Assembly (NCBI RefSeq): GCF_004137085.1
Contig: NZ_QYBC01000002.1
Coordinates: 1-64,000, forward strand
Reading direction: 5' to 3'
DNA length: 64,000 nt
Origin: Lichenibacterium ramalinae
Lineage (GTDB): Bacteria > Pseudomonadota > Alphaproteobacteria > Rhizobiales > Beijerinckiaceae
Of the stretch, positions 56,103 to 62,988 are shown piece by piece. The position numbers and the translations under genes were made by a program. Under the pieces are notes generated by a model. It ran no database searches. It was not told the DNA's origin and saw nothing but the letters and a program-made list of their open reading frames with translations. Each line of letters starts with the position of its first letter. Position 1 is the first letter of the stretch.

Positions 56103-57080
56103 TCAGCCCCGCAGCCGTCTCGCGCCCATCGTCGTCGCCACGGCGAGTCCGCCGACCGCCAGGCCGACCACCCCGGCCCCGGCGGCGCCCACCACCCATT
56201 CCGCCCCCGCGGCGAGCCGCGCCGGCACCCGCCCGGCGAACGCCTCGGCGGCGTCGTCGAGCGCATGGGCGGGCGCCGCGACGTCGAAGGCCTCGAGCCC
56301 ATGCAGCAGGATGCCGCCGCCGACCCAGATCATGGCGGCGGTGCCGACCACCGACAGCGTCGTCATGACCGGCGGCATGGCCCGCACGAGGCCGCGGCCG
56401 AGGGCCCGCACCGGCGCGGCGCCCCGGCGGGACAGGTGGAGTCCGATGTCGTCCACCTTCACGACCAGCGCCACGACGCCGTAGACCCCCACCGTGATGG
56501 CGGTGCCGACGAGGGCCAGCACCACGGCCTCGACCAGCACGGGCCGGTCGGCGACCTCGGCCAGCGAGATCGCCATGATCTCGGCCGACAGGATCAGGTC
56601 GGTGCGGATCGCGCCCTTCACCTTGCCGTCCTCCAGCGCGCCTGCATTCTCGGCGGACCCGCTCGAACCCGCATGCGGGAGCGACGCCGTCGGCTCGGCA
56701 TCGGCCGCCGCATGACCGTCGTGGCCGAGGACCACCTCGACGACCTTCTCGACGCCCTCGAAACACAGGTAGACGCCGCCCAGCATCAGCAGCGGCGTCA
56801 CGGCCCAGGGCGCGACGGCATTGAGCAGCAGCGCGGCCGGCAGCAGGAACAGCAGCTTGTTGCGCAGAGAGCCGAGGCCGATGCGGCCGATGATGGGCAG
56901 TTCGCGCTCCGGCGCCAGGCCAGCCACGTAGCGCGGCGTCACCGCCGTGTCGTCCACCACCACGCCGGCGGCCTTGAGCCCCACGCGCCCGGCCGTCCCG
57001 GCGACGTCGTCGAGCGAGGCCGCGGCGAGCCTGGCGATGCCGGCCACGTCGTCGAGCAGGGCGAAGAAACCGGACGGCAT
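56103..57080 (-). CDS. DUF808/YedI-family membrane protein
   Basis: 325 residues, about six membrane helices. PSGFFALLDDVAGIARLAAASLDDVAG at the start, then GGVYLCFEGVEKVVE and DLILSAEIMAISLAEV are the YedI signature. A low-complexity insert (AAADAEPTASLPHAGSSGSAENAG) precedes the conserved TDLILSAEI. Role unknown; many of these are described as putative inner-membrane transport-related proteins. It converges with the HTH/coiled-coil gene. Confidence 0.85.
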   Translation of the reverse strand: MPSGFFALLDDVAGIARLAAASLDDVAGTAGRVGLKAAGVVVDDTAVTPRYVAGLAPERELPIIGRIGLGSLRNKLLFLLPAALLLNAVAPWAVTPLLMLGGVYLCFEGVEKVVEVVLGHDGHAAADAEPTASLPHAGSSGSAENAGALEDGKVKGAIRTDLILSAEIMAISLAEVADRPVLVEAVVLALVGTAITVGVYGVVALVVKVDDIGLHLSRRGAAPVRALGRGLVRAMPPVMTTLSVVGTAAMIWVGGGILLHGLEAFDVAAPAHALDDAAEAFAGRVPARLAAGAEWVVGAAGAGVVGLAVGGLAVATTMGARRLRG

Positions 57081-57140
57081 GGCGGATCGCGTCTCCCGGA
57101 GACCGGACCCGATCGTCCGTCCCCCGGCACGTCAACGTCC

Positions 57141-57165
57141 GGAACGTCCGTCCGGCTCCGCGGTT
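57141..57165 (+). promoter_or_regulatory. EcfG-like promoter ahead of the small protein pair at 57.3-57.7 kb
   Basis: GGAAC, 16 bp, GGTT: matches the EcfG consensus in all but one position (G for C before GTT). The -10 lies 118 nt before ATG 57283. Weaker than the other EcfG sites. Confidence 0.45.
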
Positions 57166-57282
57166 GGAAAGGGCACGGCGAGCGGCCGACATCCCCTCCG
57201 TGCCCGGCCTCGACGGGGTCGGCGAGGCCGGGCCCGAAACCTCGATGGGGGCCATCGTGCCTCCGCCCATGGGAGAACCCGC

Positions 57283-57498
57283 ATGAAGATCGGCGACAAG
57301 GTGCGCTTCCGGCCCGACGCCCGGCACCGCGACACGCTGGGCCCCATGGCCGACCAGATCGGCCAGGTGATCGATGTCGCCACGATGGACGGGGTGGAAA
57401 CCCTGGTGGTCACGTTCGGCGACAACGGACCGCTCGAGGCCGGCGTGCCGGCGGCCGAGTTCGAGCCGGCGCTCGACGACGACGCCGAGCCGGCCTGA
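57283..57498 (+). CDS. small conserved protein of unknown function
   Basis: 71 residues. A compact beta-type sequence (KIGDKVRFRPDARHRDTLGPMADQIGQVIDVATMDGVETLVVTFGDN) resembling small SH3-like domains that bind RNA or peptide. GGGAG 7 nt before ATG 57283. Its stop overlaps the start of the proline-rich gene (TGATG). Not a recognised family. Confidence 0.6.
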   Translation: MKIGDKVRFRPDARHRDTLGPMADQIGQVIDVATMDGVETLVVTFGDNGPLEAGVPAAEFEPALDDDAEPA

Positions 57499-57713
57499 TG
57501 CCCGGCACCTCGCCCGCCCTACGCCCGGACCCCGCGCCCGGCGCGCCCCCCAACCCCGTCGAAGTGCCGTCCGACACGCCGGTCGACGTGCCGCAGCCCG
57601 GCCCCGACGTGATCGACCCCGGCATCGGCATCCCGACCGGTCCGGGTCCGACGCCCCCCGGTCCCGGGACTCCCGGCGCCCCGGCCTCGCCCGGCGTGCC
57701 GGGCGGGACCTGA
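57498..57713 (+). CDS. small proline-rich protein (paralogue of 36602-36853)
   Basis: 71 residues, over a third Pro: PAPGAPPNPVEVPSDTPVDVPQPGPDVIDPGIGIPTGPGPTPPGPG. No hydrophobic core, so probably disordered. Shares the DV(I/V)DP-x-x-GIP piece with the proline-rich protein at 36.6 kb. The start overlaps the upstream gene; it converges with the TPR-methyltransferase gene. Unknown function. Confidence 0.6.
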   Translation: MPGTSPALRPDPAPGAPPNPVEVPSDTPVDVPQPGPDVIDPGIGIPTGPGPTPPGPGTPGAPASPGVPGGT

Positions 57714-57724
57714 CGGGCCGCGCC

Positions 57725-59344
57725 TCAGCGGCGCCGTTCGAACACGAGGAGCCGCCCGGGCACCGGCGCCTGCCCTTCGAGGCGCAGGTCCTGGGCCAGG
57801 TCCTCGAGCGTCGCGAAGTCCCGCGCCGCCAGGGCCACGACATGGGCCGGCGCGTGGGCGAAGCGCCCCGACGGCAGCAGGGCGTAGTTCCGGCCCTCAA
57901 CCGTCTCGATGCTGAGGCAGAAGAGCCCGCCCGGGCGCAGAGCCGCCTTGGCGGCGGCGAAGAGCGGGGCGAGGTCGCCGAAGTAGGTGAGCAGGTCGGC
58001 CGCAAAGAGCAGGTCGTAGCGCTGCGGGGCGCCGCGCAGGAAGTCCACGGCCTCGGCCTTGACGAGATCGGCGTAGAGGCCGCGCTTGGCCGCCTCGGCC
58101 AGCATGCCGTCCGCGACGTCGACGCCGGTCAGCCGCCCCGCCAGGGCGCTCAGCGGCGCGGCGCCGAGACCCGTGCCGCAGCCGAGGTCCAGGACGTCCG
58201 CGCAGTGGTGCCGGTGGCGGGCCGCCAGGGCGGCGAGCTGCTGGGGCACCCGGTAGAGCAGCAGGCCGACGAGCTTCTCGTCGAAGGTCGGCGCGAAGGC
58301 GTCGAAATGGCTTTCGAGGTAGCTGACCGGCGCCGCCGTCAGCGGGCACCCGCAGAGGGCGTCGAGCAGGTAGGCCTGGACGGGGTCGCCCGGCTGGCGC
58401 GCCAGGCGATAGCGGCCGACCGCGATGGCGGCCTCGGTGTGGCCATAGGCGCTGAGCATGGAGAAGGCGGCGTAGAGCAGCGAATCGTCCTCCTCACCGT
58501 CCGCGCCGGCGATGGCGGCATGGGCGGCGAGCGCCGCATCGACGTCGCCCGACAGAAGGGCGGTGAAGGCGCGGGCGCGGGCGAGGTTGCGCCGGGCCGT
58601 GTCGGGCAGCGGCATGAGGGCGCCGCACACCGCGAAGGCCTCGGCCGCCCCGGCGAAATTGCCGCCGAGGTAGCGCGCCTGGCCGAGGCACAGCGCCGCC
58701 ATGGCGTGGTCGGGAACCAGGGCCAGCGCGTCCGCGAGGTGCCGCGCCGCTTCGGCGTAGCGGCGGCGCTCGAACAGCATCAGGCCGAGGGCGAAGTGGG
58801 CGTCGGAAAGCGCCGGGTCGCGCAGGATCGCCTGGCGGAAGGCGGCTTCGGCGCCGGCGTGGTCGTCGCCCTGCACGAGGAGGTTGGCGCACATCAGCCA
58901 GGACCGGGCCTCGTCGGGCGCGAGACCCAGGGCCCGCCGGATGGCCGTCAGGGCCGCGCCGGCCTGGCCGACAGCCTGGAACGCGAAGGCGAGGTCGCGC
59001 CACAGGTCGGCGTCGCCCGGCGACAGCGACAGGGCCGCCGTGAAGGCCTCGACGGCCCCGGCGAGCCGCCCGGCCTCCCATTCGAGCAGGCCGAAGCGGC
59101 GCAGCGCGCGGCACGGCTCGGGATCGGCCGCCTCCAGGGCGGCGAAGGTCGGCGAGGACCGGCGCAGCTCCGCGCGGAGCAGCGCCACCTTGCCGGCCTG
59201 CGGCAGGTCGATGGGCCGGGTGGCGGGGGGTGCCGACGGGATCGCATCGGCGAAGACGCCCGGCGGCGGACAGTTCGGGGCGGGCGTCGGCGACCCGGCG
59301 CCGGGGCGGACCTCGGGCGACTGTCTCGTGAATGCCAAGCTCAT
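57725..59344 (-). CDS. TPR-repeat SAM-dependent methyltransferase
   Basis: 539 residues. The middle (about 50-330) is a row of tetratricopeptide repeats (for example AFRQAILRDPALSDAHFALGLMLFERRRYAEAARHLADALALVPDHAMAALCLGQARY). The C-terminal third holds a class I methyltransferase: VLDLGCGTGLGAAPLSALAGRLTGVDVADGMLAEAAKRGLYADLVKAEAVDFL. The fusion is known in Proteobacteria, with substrate unknown; TPRs would dock a protein partner. Start ATG 59344. It lies divergent from the riboswitch-controlled operon. Confidence 0.85.
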   Translation of the reverse strand: MSLAFTRQSPEVRPGAGSPTPAPNCPPPGVFADAIPSAPPATRPIDLPQAGKVALLRAELRRSSPTFAALEAADPEPCRALRRFGLLEWEAGRLAGAVEAFTAALSLSPGDADLWRDLAFAFQAVGQAGAALTAIRRALGLAPDEARSWLMCANLLVQGDDHAGAEAAFRQAILRDPALSDAHFALGLMLFERRRYAEAARHLADALALVPDHAMAALCLGQARYLGGNFAGAAEAFAVCGALMPLPDTARRNLARARAFTALLSGDVDAALAAHAAIAGADGEEDDSLLYAAFSMLSAYGHTEAAIAVGRYRLARQPGDPVQAYLLDALCGCPLTAAPVSYLESHFDAFAPTFDEKLVGLLLYRVPQQLAALAARHRHHCADVLDLGCGTGLGAAPLSALAGRLTGVDVADGMLAEAAKRGLYADLVKAEAVDFLRGAPQRYDLLFAADLLTYFGDLAPLFAAAKAALRPGGLFCLSIETVEGRNYALLPSGRFAHAPAHVVALAARDFATLEDLAQDLRLEGQAPVPGRLLVFERRR

Positions 59345-59493
59345 CGTGCATCGCCCCCCGCCGAGGGACAGCCCCAGGCGGCCCGTCGACGGCAGGACAC
59401 TCGGCCGGGGGACTTACCCCGGCCTTGCGGGAGTTGAACGGCACTCAACCCTTGATCCGGGGCGGGGCTTGGCCTTAAGGTCCGTCCCGACAA

Positions 59494-59589
59494 TCGTCGG
59501 GGTGCCCGGAATCGACCCGGGCTGAGAGCTGCCGCGGAGCGGGAGCAACCCGTTGAACCTGAACCGGATCATGCCGGCGGAGGGAACGA
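59494..59589 (+). ncRNA. TPP (thiamin pyrophosphate) riboswitch
   Basis: The THI-box core is unmistakable: CGGGGTGCC at 59498, GGCTGAGAG around 59520-59528, ACCCG...GAACCTGA (59548-59563) and GGATCATGCCGGCGGAGGGAA to 59586. P1 can pair TCGT (59494-59497) with ACGA (59586-59589). The GGAGGG (59579-59584), which is the ribosome binding site of the permease gene at 59592, lies in the 3' core, so TPP binding should hide it. A hairpin CCCGAC/GTCGGG (59486-59491 with 59496-59501) excludes P1 and the core. Confidence 0.95.
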
Positions 59590-59591
59590 CC

Positions 59592-60518
59592 ATGGATCAG
59601 GCGGGCCCAGCGCCGCATTTGCCGGATGCCCGGGCCGAGGTGCCCGACGGCGGACCGCGTCACGCTCCGCACACCTCCCGCCTGCACAACGTCCGCCTGC
59701 ACCACGTCCCCCTGAATCACGTCCGCCAGCACGCCGCCCTCCGCTACGCCGGCCGTCTGCCCTGGGCCGCCATCGGGGCCGGGACGGCGGCGCTGGCCGC
59801 GTGGGAGATCGCCGTGCGGGTTCTGGGCACGCCCGCCTACGTCCTGCCGGCGCCCTCGCGCGTCGCCGTGACGCTCGTCAAGGACGCGCCGCTGCTGTGG
59901 CGCGACGCCCTGGTGACGGGGGGCGAGATGCTCGGCGGCCTGGCGCTCGGCTCGCTGGCGGGAGTGGCGGTGGCGCTCCTCATGGCGCAATCCCGCCTGC
60001 TGGAGCGTGCCCTGGGACCGCTGCTGGTCGTGGCCCAGGCGCTGCCGGTCTTCGCCATCGCGCCGCTGCTCGTGGTGTGGTTCGGCTTCGGCGTCGCTTC
60101 CAAGCTCGCCATGGCGGGGCTCATCATCTTCTTCCCGGTCTCGACGAGCCTCTTCGAGGGGCTGCGCCGCACCGACCCGGGGCTGATCGACCTCGCCCGG
60201 CTCAACGGCGCCAGCCGGCGCGACACGCTGGTGCTCATCCGCCTGCCCGCCGCCCTGCCGGCGCTCGGCGCGGGGCTGCGCGTCGCCGCCGCGGTGGCGC
60301 CGCTCGGCGCCGTCGTGGGCGAATGGGTCGGGTCATCGTCGGGGCTCGGCCTCGTGATGCTCCACGCCAATGCCCGCATGCAGACCGACACGGTCTTCGC
60401 CGGCCTCGCCATCCTCGTCGTGTTCTCGCTCGCCCTCTGGGCGGCGGTCGGCGCGCTGACGCGCCGCCTCGCCTTCTGGGCGCCCGACACGCTCGCCATC
60501 ACTCCCGGAGACCCCTGA
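59592..60518 (+). CDS. thiamin-precursor (HMP) ABC transporter permease, ThiX-like
   Basis: 308 residues, six membrane helices (BPD_transp_1). QALPVFAIAPLLVVWFGFG and the EAA-like LARLNGASRRDTLVLIRLPAALPAL are the importer permease signatures; GEWVGSSSGLGLVM closes the family. ATG 59592 begins 2 bp after the riboswitch P1. The first 55 residues are extra: a His-rich stretch with 15-bp tandem repeats (RLHNV RLHHV PLNHV). The stop overlaps the binding-protein gene. It should carry HMP or a related thiamin precursor. Confidence 0.88.
   Translation: MDQAGPAPHLPDARAEVPDGGPRHAPHTSRLHNVRLHHVPLNHVRQHAALRYAGRLPWAAIGAGTAALAAWEIAVRVLGTPAYVLPAPSRVAVTLVKDAPLLWRDALVTGGEMLGGLALGSLAGVAVALLMAQSRLLERALGPLLVVAQALPVFAIAPLLVVWFGFGVASKLAMAGLIIFFPVSTSLFEGLRRTDPGLIDLARLNGASRRDTLVLIRLPAALPALGAGLRVAAAVAPLGAVVGEWVGSSSGLGLVMLHANARMQTDTVFAGLAILVVFSLALWAAVGALTRRLAFWAPDTLAITPGDP
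59679..59723 (+). repeat. 15-bp tandem repeat, three units, in the permease N-terminus
   Basis: CGCCTGCACAACGTC, CGCCTGCACCACGTC, CCCCTGAATCACGTC, then a partial fourth. Codes RLHNV RLHHV PLNHV. Same 15-bp period as the fliO repeat but unrelated sequence. Confidence 0.85.
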
Positions 60519-61498
60519 TGCGTCTGACCGCCCTCGCCGGCGCCCTCCTGCTCGGCCTCGCCACGTTCCTGCCCGCGGGCGCCGCCGAGACCGCGGCGCC
60601 CCCCGTCGCCTCCGGCCCGGCCCCAGCCGCTCAGAAAGTGACGCTGCTGCTCGACTGGTTCGTCAACCCGGTCCACGCCGCCATCGTCATCGCCAAGGAG
60701 AAGGGCTTCTTCGCCAGGGCCGGCCTCGACGTCTCCTTCGTGGAGCCGGCCGACCCCTCGATGCCGCCGCGGCTGGTGGCGGCCGGCCAGGGCGACATCG
60801 CCCTCACCTACCAGCCGAACTTCTATCTCGACGTCGCGGCGGGCCTGCCGCTGCAGCGGATCGGCACCTCGATCCAGACGCCGCTCAACACCGTGATGGT
60901 GCTGAAGGACGGGCCCATCAAAAGCCTCGCCGACCTCAAGGGCAAGACGGTGGGCTATTCGGTGGCGGGCTACGAGACGGCGCTGCTCGGCACGATGCTG
61001 GAAAGCGCCGGGCTGAAGCTCGACGACGTGAAGCTCGTCAACGTCAACTTCGCCCTCACCCAGCCGCTGATCGGCGGCCAGGTCGACGCCGTGGTGGGCG
61101 CCTACCGAAACGTCGAGTTCTTCGAGATGCAGCTCGCCGGCCACCCCGGCAAGCTGTTCTTCCCGGAGGAGCACGGCGTGCCGCCCTACGACGAATCGAT
61201 CTTCGTCACCACGGTCGAGAAGAGCCACGCGCCCTTCGTGAAGCCGTTCCTCGACGCCGTCGGGCAGGCCCAGCTCTACATCCTCGACTATCCGGACGAG
61301 GCCTGGGCGAGTTTCGTCAAGGCCTACCCGAAGCTCGACGACCAGCTGAACAAGCTCGCCTGGGGCGCCACGGTGCCGCGCCTCTCCGCCGACCCCGCCG
61401 CGACCGACCCGGCCCGCTATGCCGCCTTCGCGACCTTCATGAAGGACCGGGGCCTGATCGACCGCGTCGAGCCGCTGGAGCGCTACATCGGCAGGTAG
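60518..61498 (+). CDS. thiamin-precursor ABC transporter substrate-binding protein, ThiY-like
   Basis: 326 residues, NMT1/THI5-like family (PF09084). Signal peptide to residue 22 or so (LLLGLATFLPAGAA). LLLDWFVNPVHAAIVIAKEKGFF near residue 45 is the ThiY/NMT1 signature, and YSVAGYETALLGTMLESAGLK follows. Binds HMP (formylaminopyrimidine or a related pyrimidine) in the periplasm. ATG overlaps the permease stop (TGATG). No ATPase gene (ThiZ) is present downstream. Confidence 0.87.
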   Translation: MRLTALAGALLLGLATFLPAGAAETAAPPVASGPAPAAQKVTLLLDWFVNPVHAAIVIAKEKGFFARAGLDVSFVEPADPSMPPRLVAAGQGDIALTYQPNFYLDVAAGLPLQRIGTSIQTPLNTVMVLKDGPIKSLADLKGKTVGYSVAGYETALLGTMLESAGLKLDDVKLVNVNFALTQPLIGGQVDAVVGAYRNVEFFEMQLAGHPGKLFFPEEHGVPPYDESIFVTTVEKSHAPFVKPFLDAVGQAQLYILDYPDEAWASFVKAYPKLDDQLNKLAWGATVPRLSADPAATDPARYAAFATFMKDRGLIDRVEPLERYIGR

Positions 61499-61617
61499 CA
61501 GACGCTCGCCGGCTTGCATCGCGCGGTTTCGTGCCGCGCCGGCCGGCACTTCCGGACGTCAGCGGCGTTGGGCGGAGCGGACCCGCACCGGGCGGGGCAC
61601 TTCGGCTGGGGACGGTG

Positions 61618-61986
61618 ATGGCGGGACATCGGACGTGGTGGTCCTGGCTCAAGGATACCTGGCCCGACTGGCTGAACGTGACGGTGGGGGCCTGGATGAT
61701 TCTGTCGGCCTTCCTGCCGGAGTTCTCCGGCCATCCGCCCGGCCCGGTCGCGTCCGGCGTCTCGGGCATCGCCATCACGCTCGTGTCGCTCTGGGCCGTG
61801 GTGAGGGTGACGCGCTGGAAGGAGTGGGCGAACCTCCTGCTCGGCGCCTGGCTGATCGCGGCGCCGTGGGCGCTGCACATCGCCGCCTTCAACCCGTTCT
61901 GGAACTTCGTCGGCGACGGCCTCTTCCTGGCCTTCCACGCCGCCTATCAGCTCGTCCGGCCCCTGCAGCAACGCACCGAAGCGTGA
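61618..61986 (+). CDS. SPW-repeat membrane protein
   Basis: 122 residues, four hydrophobic segments. Contains the paired motif WPDWLNVTVGAWMILSAFLP and EWANLLLGAWLIAAPWAL typical of the SPW family (PF03779). Inner-membrane protein of unknown function. ATG 61618, preceded by GGGGA. Confidence 0.75.
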   Translation: MAGHRTWWSWLKDTWPDWLNVTVGAWMILSAFLPEFSGHPPGPVASGVSGIAITLVSLWAVVRVTRWKEWANLLLGAWLIAAPWALHIAAFNPFWNFVGDGLFLAFHAAYQLVRPLQQRTEA

Positions 61987-62004
61987 CGGCTGCCCGGCTC
62001 GAGG

Positions 62005-62051
62005 GTCGCCGCCGCACCGCCCGCGACGCTGTCGCCGCCGCACCCCGCGAC
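62005..62051. repeat. imperfect direct repeat downstream of the SPW gene
   Basis: GTCGCCGCCGCAC plus CCGCGAC-type ends occurs at 62005-62027 and again at 62031-62051. A short local duplication between converging genes; no function evident. Confidence 0.55.
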
Positions 62052-62086
62052 TCCCGGCCTGCCCCGGCACCTCGGCGACGGGAGCT

Positions 62087-62815
62087 TCACCCCTTGGTGC
62101 GCAGCGTCGAGCGCCCGCCGTCGACACCCATGACCTGGCCGGTGATCCAGCCCGCTTCGGGCCCGAGCAGGAAGGCGGCGAGCCCGGCGCTGTCGTCGGC
62201 CTCGCCGAGGCGACGGAGGGCATGGGCCTCGGCGACGCCCTTGGCCAGGGCCTCGTTGCGGGTCAGCCCCTCTGCCAGCGGCGTGCGGGTCAGCGAGGGC
62301 GCGATGCAGTTCACCCGCACCTTCGGCGCCAGTTCGGCGGCCAGCGCCAGCGTCAGCCCCTCGACGGCGCCTTTCGCCATCGACACGGAAGCGTGGGCGG
62401 CGAAGCCCTGTCGCACCGCCACGGTCGAGAACAAGACCACCGACGCGCCGTCGACGACCTTGAGGTGTGGCGTCGCCGCCTTCAGGGCCAGCGCGGCGCC
62501 GAGCGCGTTGACGCGCCAGTCCCGCTCGAAATCCGCCTCGGTCAAAGACCCCAGCGGCTTCAGGTTGATGGTCCCCACGGCGTAGACGAGGCCCGCCAAC
62601 CCGTCGCTCCCGGCGGCCTCCGCCACCGCCGCCGCGACCGCGGCGCCGTCGGTGACGTCGCAGACCGAGACGCCGGCACCGGTCTCGCGCGCCACGGCGT
62701 CGAGCTTGTCGCGGTCGCGCCCGGCGAGATGGGGCCGATCGCCCCGCGCCGCCAGCCGCCGCGCGATGGCCGAGCCGATGGCGCCCGCGCCGCCGAAGAT
62801 GATGATGGATGCCAA
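62087..62815 (-). CDS. SDR-type protein lacking the catalytic tyrosine
   Basis: 242 residues. The N-terminal GGAGAIGSAIARRLAARG (dinucleotide loop) and DVTDGAAV are normal SDR. The active-site region is FSTVAVRQGFAAHASVSMAKGAVEGL: the Ser and Lys are in place but the residue four before Lys, usually Tyr, is Val. This fits a small SDR subgroup rich in AHAxVxxAKGAVEGL. Its reaction is unknown. Start ATG 62815, divergent from the UdgX gene only across 170 bp. Confidence 0.8.
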   Translation of the reverse strand: MASIIIFGGAGAIGSAIARRLAARGDRPHLAGRDRDKLDAVARETGAGVSVCDVTDGAAVAAAVAEAAGSDGLAGLVYAVGTINLKPLGSLTEADFERDWRVNALGAALALKAATPHLKVVDGASVVLFSTVAVRQGFAAHASVSMAKGAVEGLTLALAAELAPKVRVNCIAPSLTRTPLAEGLTRNEALAKGVAEAHALRRLGEADDSAGLAAFLLGPEAGWITGQVMGVDGGRSTLRTKG

Positions 62816-62988
62816 GACGACTGCCCTTCCCTGTGTGCTTGGCAGGAACCTGCGGGCGACCCGAGCGAAATCAAGGGCAGTGGCGCGCGGATCGTCCGGC
62901 TCGGATGCTCACCGAAGCCCGGCGCGACGATCGGGACCGTGCCGGCGATCGCGGTGTGCGGGACCGGGGACGGGGTCGGCCTCCACCC

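Noticed and set aside
55519-58005. Long minus-strand frame crossing the HTH/coiled-coil, DUF808 and methyltransferase genes
   Set aside because: Shadow of genes in other frames; composition is low-complexity and has no start signal.
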